This document shows positions 34,629-42,495 of a stretch of DNA of 64,000 nt, one piece after another (the stretch's first letter is position 1; every line of letters starts with the position of its first letter). This stretch comes from Sulfitobacter litoralis (GTDB lineage: Bacteria > Pseudomonadota > Alphaproteobacteria > Rhodobacterales > Rhodobacteraceae). Made by a program: the position numbers and the translations under genes. The stretch spans positions 81,156 through 145,155 of the forward strand of contig NZ_FNJD01000008.1 of NCBI RefSeq assembly GCF_900103185.1, read 5' to 3'. Under the pieces are notes generated by a model. It was not told where the DNA came from. It saw only the letters and a list, made by a program, of their open reading frames with translations, and made no database searches.

Positions 34629-36320
34629 TTATGTGTCCAGACAGGCCGCGCGGATCGCACGGCGGTCAATCTTGTCGGTGGCACCACGGGTCAAAGGACC
34701 GTCCTGGCACCACAGTTTTTCGGGTATCTTGAATTTGGCCAGCCGCCCGTCGAGGTGCGCCGCCATATCCGCCTGCGTTAACGGCTTGCCATCGCGGGTC
34801 TGGACAGAGGCCCCGACGACTTCGCCCAAACGCGGATCAGGGACAGAGAACGCGCAGGCCTCGATCACATCGGGATGCGTGTGCAACGCGCCCTCGACAT
34901 CCAGACACGCGATGTTTTCGCCGCCCCGGATGATGATGTTCTTCTTGCGATCAAGGATGGTGATATAGCCTTCGGCGTCGATCACACCCAGATCGCCGGT
35001 GCGCAGCCAGCCGTCTTGCATCGTCTCTTCGGTGGCTTCCGGCTTGTTCAGATAGCAGCGCATGTTGGCGGGGCTTTTGACGGTAATCTCGCCCAATTCG
35101 CCCTGTAGCACATCGTTGCCCTTGTCATCCAGAAACCGGATATCTTGCAGCGGCGGGTGCAGCTTGCCTGCGGCGTCGGGGCGTTTGTTGTATTCTTCGC
35201 CGACCATCCCGATACCAAGGGCGTTGGTCTCGGTCATGCCCCAGCCGGTCGCGATATCAGCGGCGGGGAATTGTCCCTTAAGCTGCGCCACCTGGGCCGC
35301 AGGGCGTTTCGCCCCGCCAGCCCCAAGCCAGCTGAGCGTCGGCAGCGTCTCGCCCATGCGTTTCGCGGCCTCAAGCAGGTCAGCAGATTGCGTCGGCACA
35401 CCTAGAAAACGGGTCACGCCTTCGCGGTTGATCACACGCACCGCTTCTTCGGCATCCCATTTGTGCAGCAGCGAAATCTTGGCACCGGCTGGCAGGCTCA
35501 GCAAAAACAGCGGATGCGTCGCAGTGACGTGGAATAGCGGCGTGACGATTAACCCCGACGGGCGCGGCGCGGGCGGCGCACCGGGTTCAGGGGGCGTGAC
35601 CAGCGGGGCGGCGACCGCCTGCAACAGCCAGCTGAACACCGCGCTGAGCGCACCACGGTGGGTCTGCACCACACCTTTCGGCTTGCCCGTCGTGCCAGAG
35701 GAATACATCACCGCAAAATCATCGTCAGTGTCCAGGTCGACACCCTCGGGCGCAGTATCGGCCATACCTTGCATCACCGCCGATAGCTTGTGCGGGCCCA
35801 TGTCTTCGCCATCACGCACGCCGATCAGACGCAGCCCTAGGTCGTCGACCAGCGGCATCATCCGTTCAAAGCGGGGACCATCAGCAAACACCGTCTTGGC
35901 ACCGCTGTCTTGCAGCGCATAGTCGAGCTCTTCGGTCGTCCACCACGCGTTCACGAACACCACCACCGCACCAGCCGAGGCAACGGCAAGGGTTAACATC
36001 AACAGTTCGGGATAGTTGCGCATCGCGATGCCGACACGGTCGCCGGTCTTGATCCCAAGCGTGTCGCGCAGCCCGTTGGCAATACGATTCACGTCGGCGA
36101 CAAATTCATCATAGGTCCAGCGTTCGTCCTGATAGACCAGAAACTCCGCCGCCCCGTTATCATGAATCTCGCGGCTCGCCTGAACGAGGCCTCCAAGGGT
36201 TTTGGGAATGTTTTTGAATGTCTTATAGGTGACGCCACGAATGTTGCTCTCGGCTACCTCGAACGTCGGGTTTGTCGAAACCACGTGGCGAATGGCTTCC
36301 TCGGGGGTCATTGCGGTCAT
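34629..36320 (-). CDS. Class I adenylate-forming acyl-CoA ligase
   Basis: 563 aa. A3 core YSSGTTGKPKGVVQTHRG, A5 GWGMTETNALGIG, A7 GWLRTGDLGVIDAEGYITILDRKKNIIIRGG (core TGDLG) and A10 LTRGATDKIDRRAIR with the catalytic Lys. It resembles fatty or aryl acid ligases that prime the operon's substrate. The start chosen (36320) overlaps the stop of a 15-residue leader ORF (ATGA); no Shine-Dalgarno of its own is seen before 36320 or the alternative ATG at 36311. First enzyme of the minus-strand operon. Confidence 0.88.
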   Translation of the reverse strand: MTAMTPEEAIRHVVSTNPTFEVAESNIRGVTYKTFKNIPKTLGGLVQASREIHDNGAAEFLVYQDERWTYDEFVADVNRIANGLRDTLGIKTGDRVGIAMRNYPELLMLTLAVASAGAVVVFVNAWWTTEELDYALQDSGAKTVFADGPRFERMMPLVDDLGLRLIGVRDGEDMGPHKLSAVMQGMADTAPEGVDLDTDDDFAVMYSSGTTGKPKGVVQTHRGALSAVFSWLLQAVAAPLVTPPEPGAPPAPRPSGLIVTPLFHVTATHPLFLLSLPAGAKISLLHKWDAEEAVRVINREGVTRFLGVPTQSADLLEAAKRMGETLPTLSWLGAGGAKRPAAQVAQLKGQFPAADIATGWGMTETNALGIGMVGEEYNKRPDAAGKLHPPLQDIRFLDDKGNDVLQGELGEITVKSPANMRCYLNKPEATEETMQDGWLRTGDLGVIDAEGYITILDRKKNIIIRGGENIACLDVEGALHTHPDVIEACAFSVPDPRLGEVVGASVQTRDGKPLTQADMAAHLDGRLAKFKIPEKLWCQDGPLTRGATDKIDRRAIRAACLDT

Positions 36321-36364
36321 ATGCACCGGCCCGCAGACAGCATAGATACAGATAGTGTGGCCAT
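36317..36364 (-). CDS. Putative 15-residue leader ORF coupled to the acyl-CoA ligase
   Basis: Reads MATLSVSMLSAGRCI then TGA. It has the strong GGGAGG ribosome-binding site that the ligase gene lacks, 6 bp before its ATG, and its stop overlaps the ligase start in ATGA. This is the arrangement of translational coupling. It could equally mean that a frameshift separated the natural start from the ligase body. No known peptide family is recognised. Confidence 0.35.
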   Translation of the reverse strand: MATLSVSMLSAGRCI

Positions 36365-36470
36365 TTCGTCCTCCCTTATCGAGCCTGTTGCCGGACACTC
36401 CTCCACGATTGTCCGCGACTCTGATGTCTGCAGCCTAATCGTTAAAATCCAAACTGCAATACCGCATGAT

Positions 36471-36483
36471 GGAACAATGTTCC
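36471..36483. promoter_or_regulatory. Palindrome, candidate operator of the ligase operon
   Basis: GGAACA-A-TGTTCC is a perfect 6-bp inverted repeat lying about 107 bp before the leader ORF. The GGAAC/GTTCC half-site style is like operators of several IclR-family proteins; an IclR gene is at 17693, but a link is only a guess. Confidence 0.35.
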
Positions 36484-36575
36484 GCAAACTGACGTTTGAC
36501 AGGTTTTTACGCGCACCAAGGCCCCCCGCTGACGCGGCTCTATATCTTGGCGAAAACTGACCATGAATGCACAGG

Positions 36576-36612
36576 TAAGAAAAGCCTTTCTTTTGGCGAA
36601 ACCGAAAGAAGG
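36576..36612 (-). terminator. Probable intrinsic terminator of the enamidase gene
   Basis: On the minus strand CCTTCTTT pairs with AAAGAAAGG (one bulged A) around an 11-nt loop and is followed by CTTTTCTT. It begins about 84 bp after the enamidase stop and separates it from the ligase operon. Confidence 0.5.
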
Positions 36613-36695
36613 GCGCCAGGGCACCTGCGATGTCGTTGAAACATGGCGTCACTTGGGCGCAGCGGTGCGGGTGCTGCGCCTGATATCGCGCGTGG

Positions 36696-37886
36696 TTACG
36701 TCCCAACGCTGCCGCTGATCAGCTCCGGCAGGCGGGTCGCAGGCGGGGTGTTGCGGCTGCGCAAGCTGCGGACCACGCCATCAATCACCGTCATACCCAC
36801 ACCCGGCAAATTGCCAAGTTGGACGGATTCGAGCATGTTCTTACCGGGCGCATGCTGTGCCTGATCCATCAAGACGAAATCCGCACATTTGCCGACCTCG
36901 ATCAATCCGGTATCGAGCTTGCGCTGCCGCGCGGTGTTGCCATTGGCAAAGCAGAACGCGATCTCGGCCGGGACATTCCCCAGCGACGACAGCATCGCGA
37001 CCATCCGCATGATCCCCAAAGGTTGCACGCCGGACCCTGCCGGACCGTCGGTGCCAAGGATCAACTGGTCCAATTTGCCAAGCTCGCGCGCGGTATTCAG
37101 CGTCAGCAACGCGGCGCGCTCATTTCCGTTGTGCACAATCTCGAGCGCGGCTTGGCAGCCTTCGCACAGGCAGATGATCTGGTCGTCGGGCAGGGCGGAG
37201 TGTCCGCCATTGATGTGCCCGACCACATCTGTCCCCGTCTCGAGCACCATATCGGCGTCGATCAACCCCGATCCGGGGATCGAAGGGCCGCCGGTGTGGA
37301 TCGTGCTTTGCATCCCGTATTTGCGCGCCCATCCCACCATTTGTGCCGCCGTTTTGCCGTCCTTGACGGTGCCCAGACCGACCTCCCCCAGCAAGGTCAC
37401 GCCGGCCTTTGCCATCTCGGCAAAGTCTTCTTCCACCATGCCGTGCTCAATAACGGGGGCTCCTGCGTGCACCTTGACGCCAGAGGGGCGGAAATTTTCG
37501 TACCAGCGCTGCGACGCAATCGCCATCGCCTTGAGGCCGACGATATCCTTGGGGCGGCCCGGCATATGGACCTCGCCGGCTGAAATGAGCGTCGTGACAC
37601 CGCCGTGTAGCGTTGAATCGATCCATCCCAACTGCTGCTGACGCGGCGTATAATCTCCCACCACCGGATGCACATGGCTGTCGATCAGGCCGGGGGCCAG
37701 TGCCGCGCCATGGGCGTCGACCTCTGTCGTAGCCCCCTCGCAATCCATATCCGTGGCATAGCCCCACTGCGTGATCTTGCCGTCGATCGCGATCAGACAA
37801 TCCCCGTCGGCTATGGGCTCTTCCATCTTGCCGGTCAGGATCATCCCGATGTTACGGATCACGAGTTTTGCAGAGGTGTCTGACAT
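36696..37886 (-). CDS. ena: Enamidase (1,4,5,6-tetrahydro-6-oxonicotinate hydrolase) homologue
   Basis: 396 aa amidohydrolase. It matches the Eubacterium barkeri enamidase pattern as I recall it over the whole length: DSHVHP then GDYTPRQ, LHGGVTTLISAG, PGRPKDIVG, GVKVHAG, GEVGLGT, HTGG(P/T)SIPGSG, GHINGG, LGTDGPAGSGVQPLGI and the C-terminal RSRNTPPATR. HxH, Glu of GEVGLGT, HTGG and HINGG provide the binuclear metal ligands. Enamidase opens the reduced ring to ammonia and 2-formylglutarate. The ATG at 37886 is preferred because AAAGG precedes it. The gene is divergent from the reductase operon, 132 bp away. Confidence 0.82.
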   Translation of the reverse strand: MSDTSAKLVIRNIGMILTGKMEEPIADGDCLIAIDGKITQWGYATDMDCEGATTEVDAHGAALAPGLIDSHVHPVVGDYTPRQQQLGWIDSTLHGGVTTLISAGEVHMPGRPKDIVGLKAMAIASQRWYENFRPSGVKVHAGAPVIEHGMVEEDFAEMAKAGVTLLGEVGLGTVKDGKTAAQMVGWARKYGMQSTIHTGGPSIPGSGLIDADMVLETGTDVVGHINGGHSALPDDQIICLCEGCQAALEIVHNGNERAALLTLNTARELGKLDQLILGTDGPAGSGVQPLGIMRMVAMLSSLGNVPAEIAFCFANGNTARQRKLDTGLIEVGKCADFVLMDQAQHAPGKNMLESVQLGNLPGVGMTVIDGVVRSLRSRNTPPATRLPELISGSVGT

Positions 37887-37959
37887 GAGATCGCCTTTCA
37901 AGCCGCATCAGTTTCATTTGAACGCTAACAGAAAAAATCAACCGATCAAGATGAAACGC

Positions 37960-37989
37960 TTGACAGAATATCATTCGTGTACAAACAAT
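37960..37989 (+). promoter_or_regulatory. Promoter with motif copy 1 before the FNR gene
   Basis: TTGACA (37960-37965) and AACAAT (37984-37989) are 18 bp apart and could be -35/-10. Between them lies ATTCGTGTACAAACAA (37973-37988), matching 14 of 16 positions of a second copy upstream of the FAD-subunit gene. The position would let a repressor block RNA polymerase. It is also the divergent region for the enamidase gene. Confidence 0.5.
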
Positions 37990-38018
37990 AATGAAGATCT
38001 AGCCGATAAGGACAGCCC

Positions 38019-38825
38019 ATGGACACCGCAGCTGCTATACCCCAAGCCTTTCCGATCCCCGCCGGTGTCTTTGCCGAAACGGTGACGCAAGTGCAGCACT
38101 ATACCGACAGCCTGTTCCGCTTTCGCATCACCCGCGATCCATCCTTTCGGTTCCGGTCCGGCGAGTTTGTGATGATCGGATTACCAAATGCCGAAAAACC
38201 AGTGTTCAGAGCCTATTCTATCGCGTCGCCGTCTTGGGACGAGGGGGTGGAATTCTACTCTATCAAAGTACCTGACGGGCCGCTGACCCAGCATCTGCAA
38301 AAGCTCAAGGTCGGCGACACCGTGTTAATGCGGCGCAAGCCGACGGGGACGCTGGTGAATGACGCCCTGCTGCCCGGAAAACGGCTGTGGATGTTTGCGA
38401 CAGGCACCGGCATCGCCCCGTTCGCCTCTGTCATCCGCGACCCCGAGACATATAAAAAGTTCGACGATCTGATCCTGTGTCACACCTGCCGCACCGCCGG
38501 AGAGTTGACCTATGGCCGAGAACTGGTTGCCAGCCTCAAGGCCGATCCGCTGGTCGGCGAATTGGCGCAGCGATTGACCTTGTATGACACGCTGACCCGC
38601 GAGCCGTGGCCGCGCGAGGGGCGGCAAACCGATCTGATGACGTCGGGCAAGATGTTCCGCGACCTTGGCCTGCCTCCGATCCACCCGGACATCGACCGCG
38701 GGATGATCTGCGGGTCGATGGCGATGCTGAACGACACCAAGGTCGCGCTTGAATCCTTTGGCCTGGTCGAGGGGGCCAACAACCGCCCTGCCAGTTTTGT
38801 GGTCGAAAAAGCCTTTGTCGGCTGA
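38019..38825 (+). CDS. Ferredoxin-NADP+ reductase
   Basis: 268 aa, bacterial subclass I (Azotobacter/Rhodobacter type). FAD-binding RAYSIASPSWDEGVEFYSIKV (motif RAYSIASP), KPTGTLV, NADP motif ATGTGIAPFASVIRDP and a C-terminal FVVEKAFVG where the usual family ends. It moves electrons between NADPH and ferredoxin or flavodoxin. Being the first gene of the cluster, it is a candidate electron supplier for the ring-reducing enzyme at 42488 or the Rieske oxygenase at 46579, though no ferredoxin gene is present here. It might also be the general Fpr of the cell. Confidence 0.9.
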   Translation: MDTAAAIPQAFPIPAGVFAETVTQVQHYTDSLFRFRITRDPSFRFRSGEFVMIGLPNAEKPVFRAYSIASPSWDEGVEFYSIKVPDGPLTQHLQKLKVGDTVLMRRKPTGTLVNDALLPGKRLWMFATGTGIAPFASVIRDPETYKKFDDLILCHTCRTAGELTYGRELVASLKADPLVGELAQRLTLYDTLTREPWPREGRQTDLMTSGKMFRDLGLPPIHPDIDRGMICGSMAMLNDTKVALESFGLVEGANNRPASFVVEKAFVG

Positions 38826-38841
38826 TGGCATGCGAAATGAT

Positions 38842-38885
38842 TTGACAGATGGGGCTTAGCCGAACTTCTATTCGTATACCAACAA
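38842..38885 (+). promoter_or_regulatory. Possible promoter with motif copy 2 before the FAD-subunit gene
   Basis: TTGACA (38842-38847), a weak -10 TTCTAT 18 bp on, and ATTCGTATACCAACAA (38870-38885). The core TTCGTATACCAA is a near palindrome centred on GTATAC. The motif also occurs before the FNR gene. Located in the 86-bp gap between the two genes, so the molybdenum operon may have its own start. Confidence 0.45.
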
Positions 38886-38911
38886 GTTTCCCCGAAGCAA
38901 AAGGTGACCAA

Positions 38912-39748
38912 ATGAGCTACCTGACCGCGACGACGCTCGATCAAGCACTTAGCGCGCTGGCCGCAGGGCCGGTGTCGATCATCGCGGGGGGCACCGATTG
39001 GTTCCCGACGCACGGCGACCGTCCGGTGACCGGTGACCTGCTGGACATTACCCGCCTGCCAGAACTGCGCGGGGTCAGCCAAACCGCCAAGGGCTGGCGC
39101 ATCGGCGCTGCGACGACATGGACGGACATCATCCGCGCCGACCTGCCCGCCGCCTTTGACGGGCTGAAACTGGCGGCACGCGACGTCGGGTCGATCCAGA
39201 TCCAGAACGCAGGCACCATTGCCGGCAACCTGTGCAACGCTTCGCCCGCCGCCGACGGCGTGCCGCCCCTCTTGACGCTGGAGGCCACGGTTGAACTGCG
39301 CAGCGCGAACGGCACACGGGTGTTGCCTTTGTCGCAGTTCCTGCAGGGCGTGCGCCAGACCGAGCGCGCCCAGAACGAGCTGTTGTCGGCGGTGCATATC
39401 CCGACCCCGCCCGTCAACAGCCACAGCAGTTTCGTCAAGCTAGGGGCGCGGAAATATCTGGTGATTTCTATCTGCATGGTCGCGGTTCTGGCAGAGGTCA
39501 ACGACGATACGCTGACCGATATCCGCATCGCCATCGGCGCGGCCTCGCCCGTCGCACAGCGGCTGACCACGCTCGAAGATCATTTGCGGGGCTGCGCGCT
39601 TGGCGACGTGCAAAACCGGATGACGGCTGATCTGATACAATCGCTCACGCCAATCACGGATGTGCGCGCCAGTGCCGACTACCGCCTTGCCGCCAGCGCC
39701 ACATTGATCCGCCGCGCTGTCACGCTTGCTTTGAAAGGGGTCATCTGA
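38912..39748 (+). CDS. FAD subunit of a xanthine-dehydrogenase-family hydroxylase
   Basis: 278 aa. FAD-binding PCMH fold with SIIAGGTDWFP near the N-terminus and GSIQIQNAGTIAGNLCNASPAAD; the C-terminal CO-dehydrogenase-flavoprotein domain contains KLGARKYLVISI. It takes electrons from the [2Fe-2S] centres of the next protein and passes them to NAD(P)+ or a quinone. Start MSYLTATTLDQAL has AAGGTGA upstream. The next gene overlaps by 1 bp (TGATG). Comparable to NdhF of nicotinate dehydrogenase, as a role inferred from the cluster. Confidence 0.92.
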   Translation: MSYLTATTLDQALSALAAGPVSIIAGGTDWFPTHGDRPVTGDLLDITRLPELRGVSQTAKGWRIGAATTWTDIIRADLPAAFDGLKLAARDVGSIQIQNAGTIAGNLCNASPAADGVPPLLTLEATVELRSANGTRVLPLSQFLQGVRQTERAQNELLSAVHIPTPPVNSHSSFVKLGARKYLVISICMVAVLAEVNDDTLTDIRIAIGAASPVAQRLTTLEDHLRGCALGDVQNRMTADLIQSLTPITDVRASADYRLAASATLIRRAVTLALKGVI

Positions 39749-42495
39749 TGGACAAACCGACCATGACCGAGGTGACGTCGTTTACCCTGAACGGTGACAT
39801 TGCGCAGGTCGAACCCCTGCCGGGGGAGCGGCTTTCTTACGCTTTGCGCGAACGACTGGACCGCAAGGATGTCAAGATCGGCTGCAACGCCGGCGACTGC
39901 GGGGCCTGCACTGTGCTGGTCGACGGGGCCCCTGTCTGCGCCTGTTTGATGCCCGTGCAACAGGCCGTGGGGCGACACGTCGAGACGCTGGCAGGGCTGG
40001 TAAAAACTGACCGTGACGCGCAGGCGTTGATGCAAAGCTTTCAACATCACCAAGCGGCGCAATGCGGTATTTGCACGCCGGGGATGATGGTCTCTGCCGT
40101 GGCACTATTGCGCGCGACCCCGCAACCGGATGCCGCGCAGGTGCAAGACGCGCTTGGCGGGGTGCTGTGTCGCTGCACCGGATATCGCAAGATTATCGAC
40201 GCAGTGGTGGATGCCCACGCCGCCGCCACGCTGACTGTCGCATCATCCGACCTTGGCCAGGCCGCACGGCGGCTGGACGGGTTGGCCAAGGTCGATGGAT
40301 CAGAGACGTTCGGCGATGACGTTGCCCCGGCAGGTGCGCTGGTTGCGCGAGCCGTCCGGTCGCCGCATCCCTCGGCAACATTTACCTTTGATGACCTCGA
40401 GGCTTGGCGCGTGTCCCACCCCGGCCTCCATTACGTCCTGACCGCAAGTGATGTGCCCGGTCTGAATGCCTTTGGTGTGATCCCCGGTTTCATCGACCAG
40501 CCCGTTTTTGCCGTGGACCACGTGCGGTTTCGGGGCGAGGCGGTCGCCTGCATCGTGGGCGAGGCAGAGACGGTGAACCCCCTTGATCTGGCCACCTTCC
40601 CGATCAACTGGACCCCGCAGACAGCGCTTTCGGACACGACGGAGGCAACCGGCCCCGACGCGCCGCAACTGTTCGAGGATCGCAAACGCAATATAATGTG
40701 CGGCGGTTTCGTGCAGTGCGGCGATGTGGATGCCGCCCTTGATGCTGCCGATGCCACGGTCGAGGCGCAGTACACCACCAGTTTTGTCGAACACGGGTAT
40801 ATCGAACCGGAAGCCGGCTTTGCCGAAGTGGTGGGCGGGCGCATCCATGTTCACGCCTGCACCCAAGCCCCCGGTATGGACCGCGAGGCGCTGGCCGCGA
40901 TCCTTGACCGTCCGATGGCTGATATTCGCATCGTACCGACGGCAGTGGGTGGGGGCTTCGGGTCGAAGATTGATCTGTCATTGCAGCCCTTCATCGCCAT
41001 TGCTGCACTGAAAACGGGTCGCCCCGTACGTATGACCTATAGCCGCGTCGAGACGATGCAATCGACCACCAAACGCCACCCCGCGCAGATCACAATCAAG
41101 GTCGGGGCCAAGGCCGATGGGGCGCTTTCGGGGCTACGCTTTGACGGGGATTTCAACACAGGTGCTTATGCCAGTTGGGGTCCCACTGTGGCCAACCGCG
41201 TGCCGGTCCATGCCTCTGGCCCTTATTATATCCCCGACTACCGCGCCCGCAGCAGGGCGGTGCACACCCATTGCCCACCCGCAGGCGCCTTTCGCGGGTT
41301 TGGCGTGCCGCAATCAGCCATCGCTCAGGAAACCGCCTTTGATCTGCTGGCAGAAAAGCTGGGGCTCGATCCGCTCGATTTTCGCCTGAAGAACGCATTG
41401 GCGGATGGGGTGCCCACGGTCTGCGGTCAGGTCTTTGATCAAGGGGTCGGCATCGCCCCCTGTCTTGAAGCGCTGCGCCCTGCGTGGGAGGATGCAAAAG
41501 CCGAATGCGCGCAGTTCAACGCGCAGAATGATACGGTGAAACGCGGCGTTGGGATCGCGGGGGCATGGTACGGCTGCGGCAATACCTCACTGCCGAACCC
41601 GTCGACGATTCTGGCGGGCGTGCGGGCCGATGGTACAGTCGTTTTACACCAAGGCGCGATGGACATCGGGCAGGGGTCGAACACGGTCATCCCGCAAATC
41701 TTTGCCAAAGCACTTGGCCTGTCGGTTGAAGGCATCGAAATCCTCGGCGGCGATACGGATATCACGCCGGACGCAGGCAAGACTTCTGCCTCGCGGCAGA
41801 CCTTTGTGTCGGGCAATGCCGCGCTAAAAACAGGCGAGGCGCTGCGGGCCGAGATTCTGCGCCAGGTCAACGCGGGTCCCACAGCACAGATTACGGCGCA
41901 AGGCGGGCGGGTGACGGTCACCGACGCGGGCCATGTGCAACAGCTTGATCTGTCACGGCTGCCTGCGGACGACGATGGCTATGTGCTGCGCGCCGAAGAA
42001 AGCTATGATCCGCCGGTGAAGCCGTTAGATGAAAACGGGCAAGGCGTGCCCTATGCGCAATTCGGTTACGCCGCGCATCTGGTGGTGGTCGAGGTGGATA
42101 TCGCCCTTGGTCTGTGCCGCCCGCTGCGCTTTGTCGCCGCCCATGACGTGGGCCGTGCGATCAACCCGTTGCTGGTCGAGGGACAGGTGCAGGGTGGCAT
42201 CGCCCAAGGGCTTGGTATGGCGCTGATGGAAGAGTATATCCCCGGCCGCACCGAAAACCTGCATGACTATCTGATGCCGACCATCGGCGATGTCCCCCCG
42301 ATCGAAACGCTGATCCTGGAGGTGGCAGATGCCCACGGGCCCTACGGCGCGAAAGGTCTGGGGGAACATGTGCTGATCCCCACCGCCCCCGCGATCCTGA
42401 ATGCCATATACCATGCCACCGGTGCGCGCGTGACGCAAACGCCGGCCACGCCCACGCGCCTGCGCGCCGCCCTAAAGGAGGCCGGACATGCCTGA
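39748..42495 (+). CDS. Fused [2Fe-2S]-molybdopterin catalytic subunit, probable nicotinate-type dehydrogenase
   Basis: 915 aa. Residues 1 to about 165 are a small-subunit module with GCNAGDCGACTVLVDG and CGICTPGMMV...CRCTGYRK (eight Cys for two clusters). A short linker leads into a Moco large subunit (KVDGSETFGDD, VGGGFGSKIDLS, GAFRGFGVPQ, DIGQGSNTVIPQ and catalytic Glu in GAKGLGEHVLIP). In E. barkeri the functions are on four polypeptides; here two genes cover them. It would add hydroxyl to an N-heteroaromatic ring, such as nicotinate C6. Overlaps the reductase gene by 8 bp. Confidence 0.9.
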   Translation: MDKPTMTEVTSFTLNGDIAQVEPLPGERLSYALRERLDRKDVKIGCNAGDCGACTVLVDGAPVCACLMPVQQAVGRHVETLAGLVKTDRDAQALMQSFQHHQAAQCGICTPGMMVSAVALLRATPQPDAAQVQDALGGVLCRCTGYRKIIDAVVDAHAAATLTVASSDLGQAARRLDGLAKVDGSETFGDDVAPAGALVARAVRSPHPSATFTFDDLEAWRVSHPGLHYVLTASDVPGLNAFGVIPGFIDQPVFAVDHVRFRGEAVACIVGEAETVNPLDLATFPINWTPQTALSDTTEATGPDAPQLFEDRKRNIMCGGFVQCGDVDAALDAADATVEAQYTTSFVEHGYIEPEAGFAEVVGGRIHVHACTQAPGMDREALAAILDRPMADIRIVPTAVGGGFGSKIDLSLQPFIAIAALKTGRPVRMTYSRVETMQSTTKRHPAQITIKVGAKADGALSGLRFDGDFNTGAYASWGPTVANRVPVHASGPYYIPDYRARSRAVHTHCPPAGAFRGFGVPQSAIAQETAFDLLAEKLGLDPLDFRLKNALADGVPTVCGQVFDQGVGIAPCLEALRPAWEDAKAECAQFNAQNDTVKRGVGIAGAWYGCGNTSLPNPSTILAGVRADGTVVLHQGAMDIGQGSNTVIPQIFAKALGLSVEGIEILGGDTDITPDAGKTSASRQTFVSGNAALKTGEALRAEILRQVNAGPTAQITAQGGRVTVTDAGHVQQLDLSRLPADDDGYVLRAEESYDPPVKPLDENGQGVPYAQFGYAAHLVVVEVDIALGLCRPLRFVAAHDVGRAINPLLVEGQVQGGIAQGLGMALMEEYIPGRTENLHDYLMPTIGDVPPIETLILEVADAHGPYGAKGLGEHVLIPTAPAILNAIYHATGARVTQTPATPTRLRAALKEAGHA

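Larger units (their letters stand above)
36365..36695. other. Gap between the enamidase gene and the ligase operon
   Basis: About 330 bp with no supportable gene. It contains, from high to low coordinate, a probable terminator for the enamidase gene (36576-36612) and the palindrome GGAACAATGTTCC (36471-36483), and must include the promoter of the minus-strand ligase operon. Confidence 0.6.

Noticed and set aside
33432..34781. 449-codon plus-strand open frame opposite the hydroxyacyl-CoA dehydrogenase
   Set aside because: Shadow with low-complexity His/Arg/Asp composition; no start signal.
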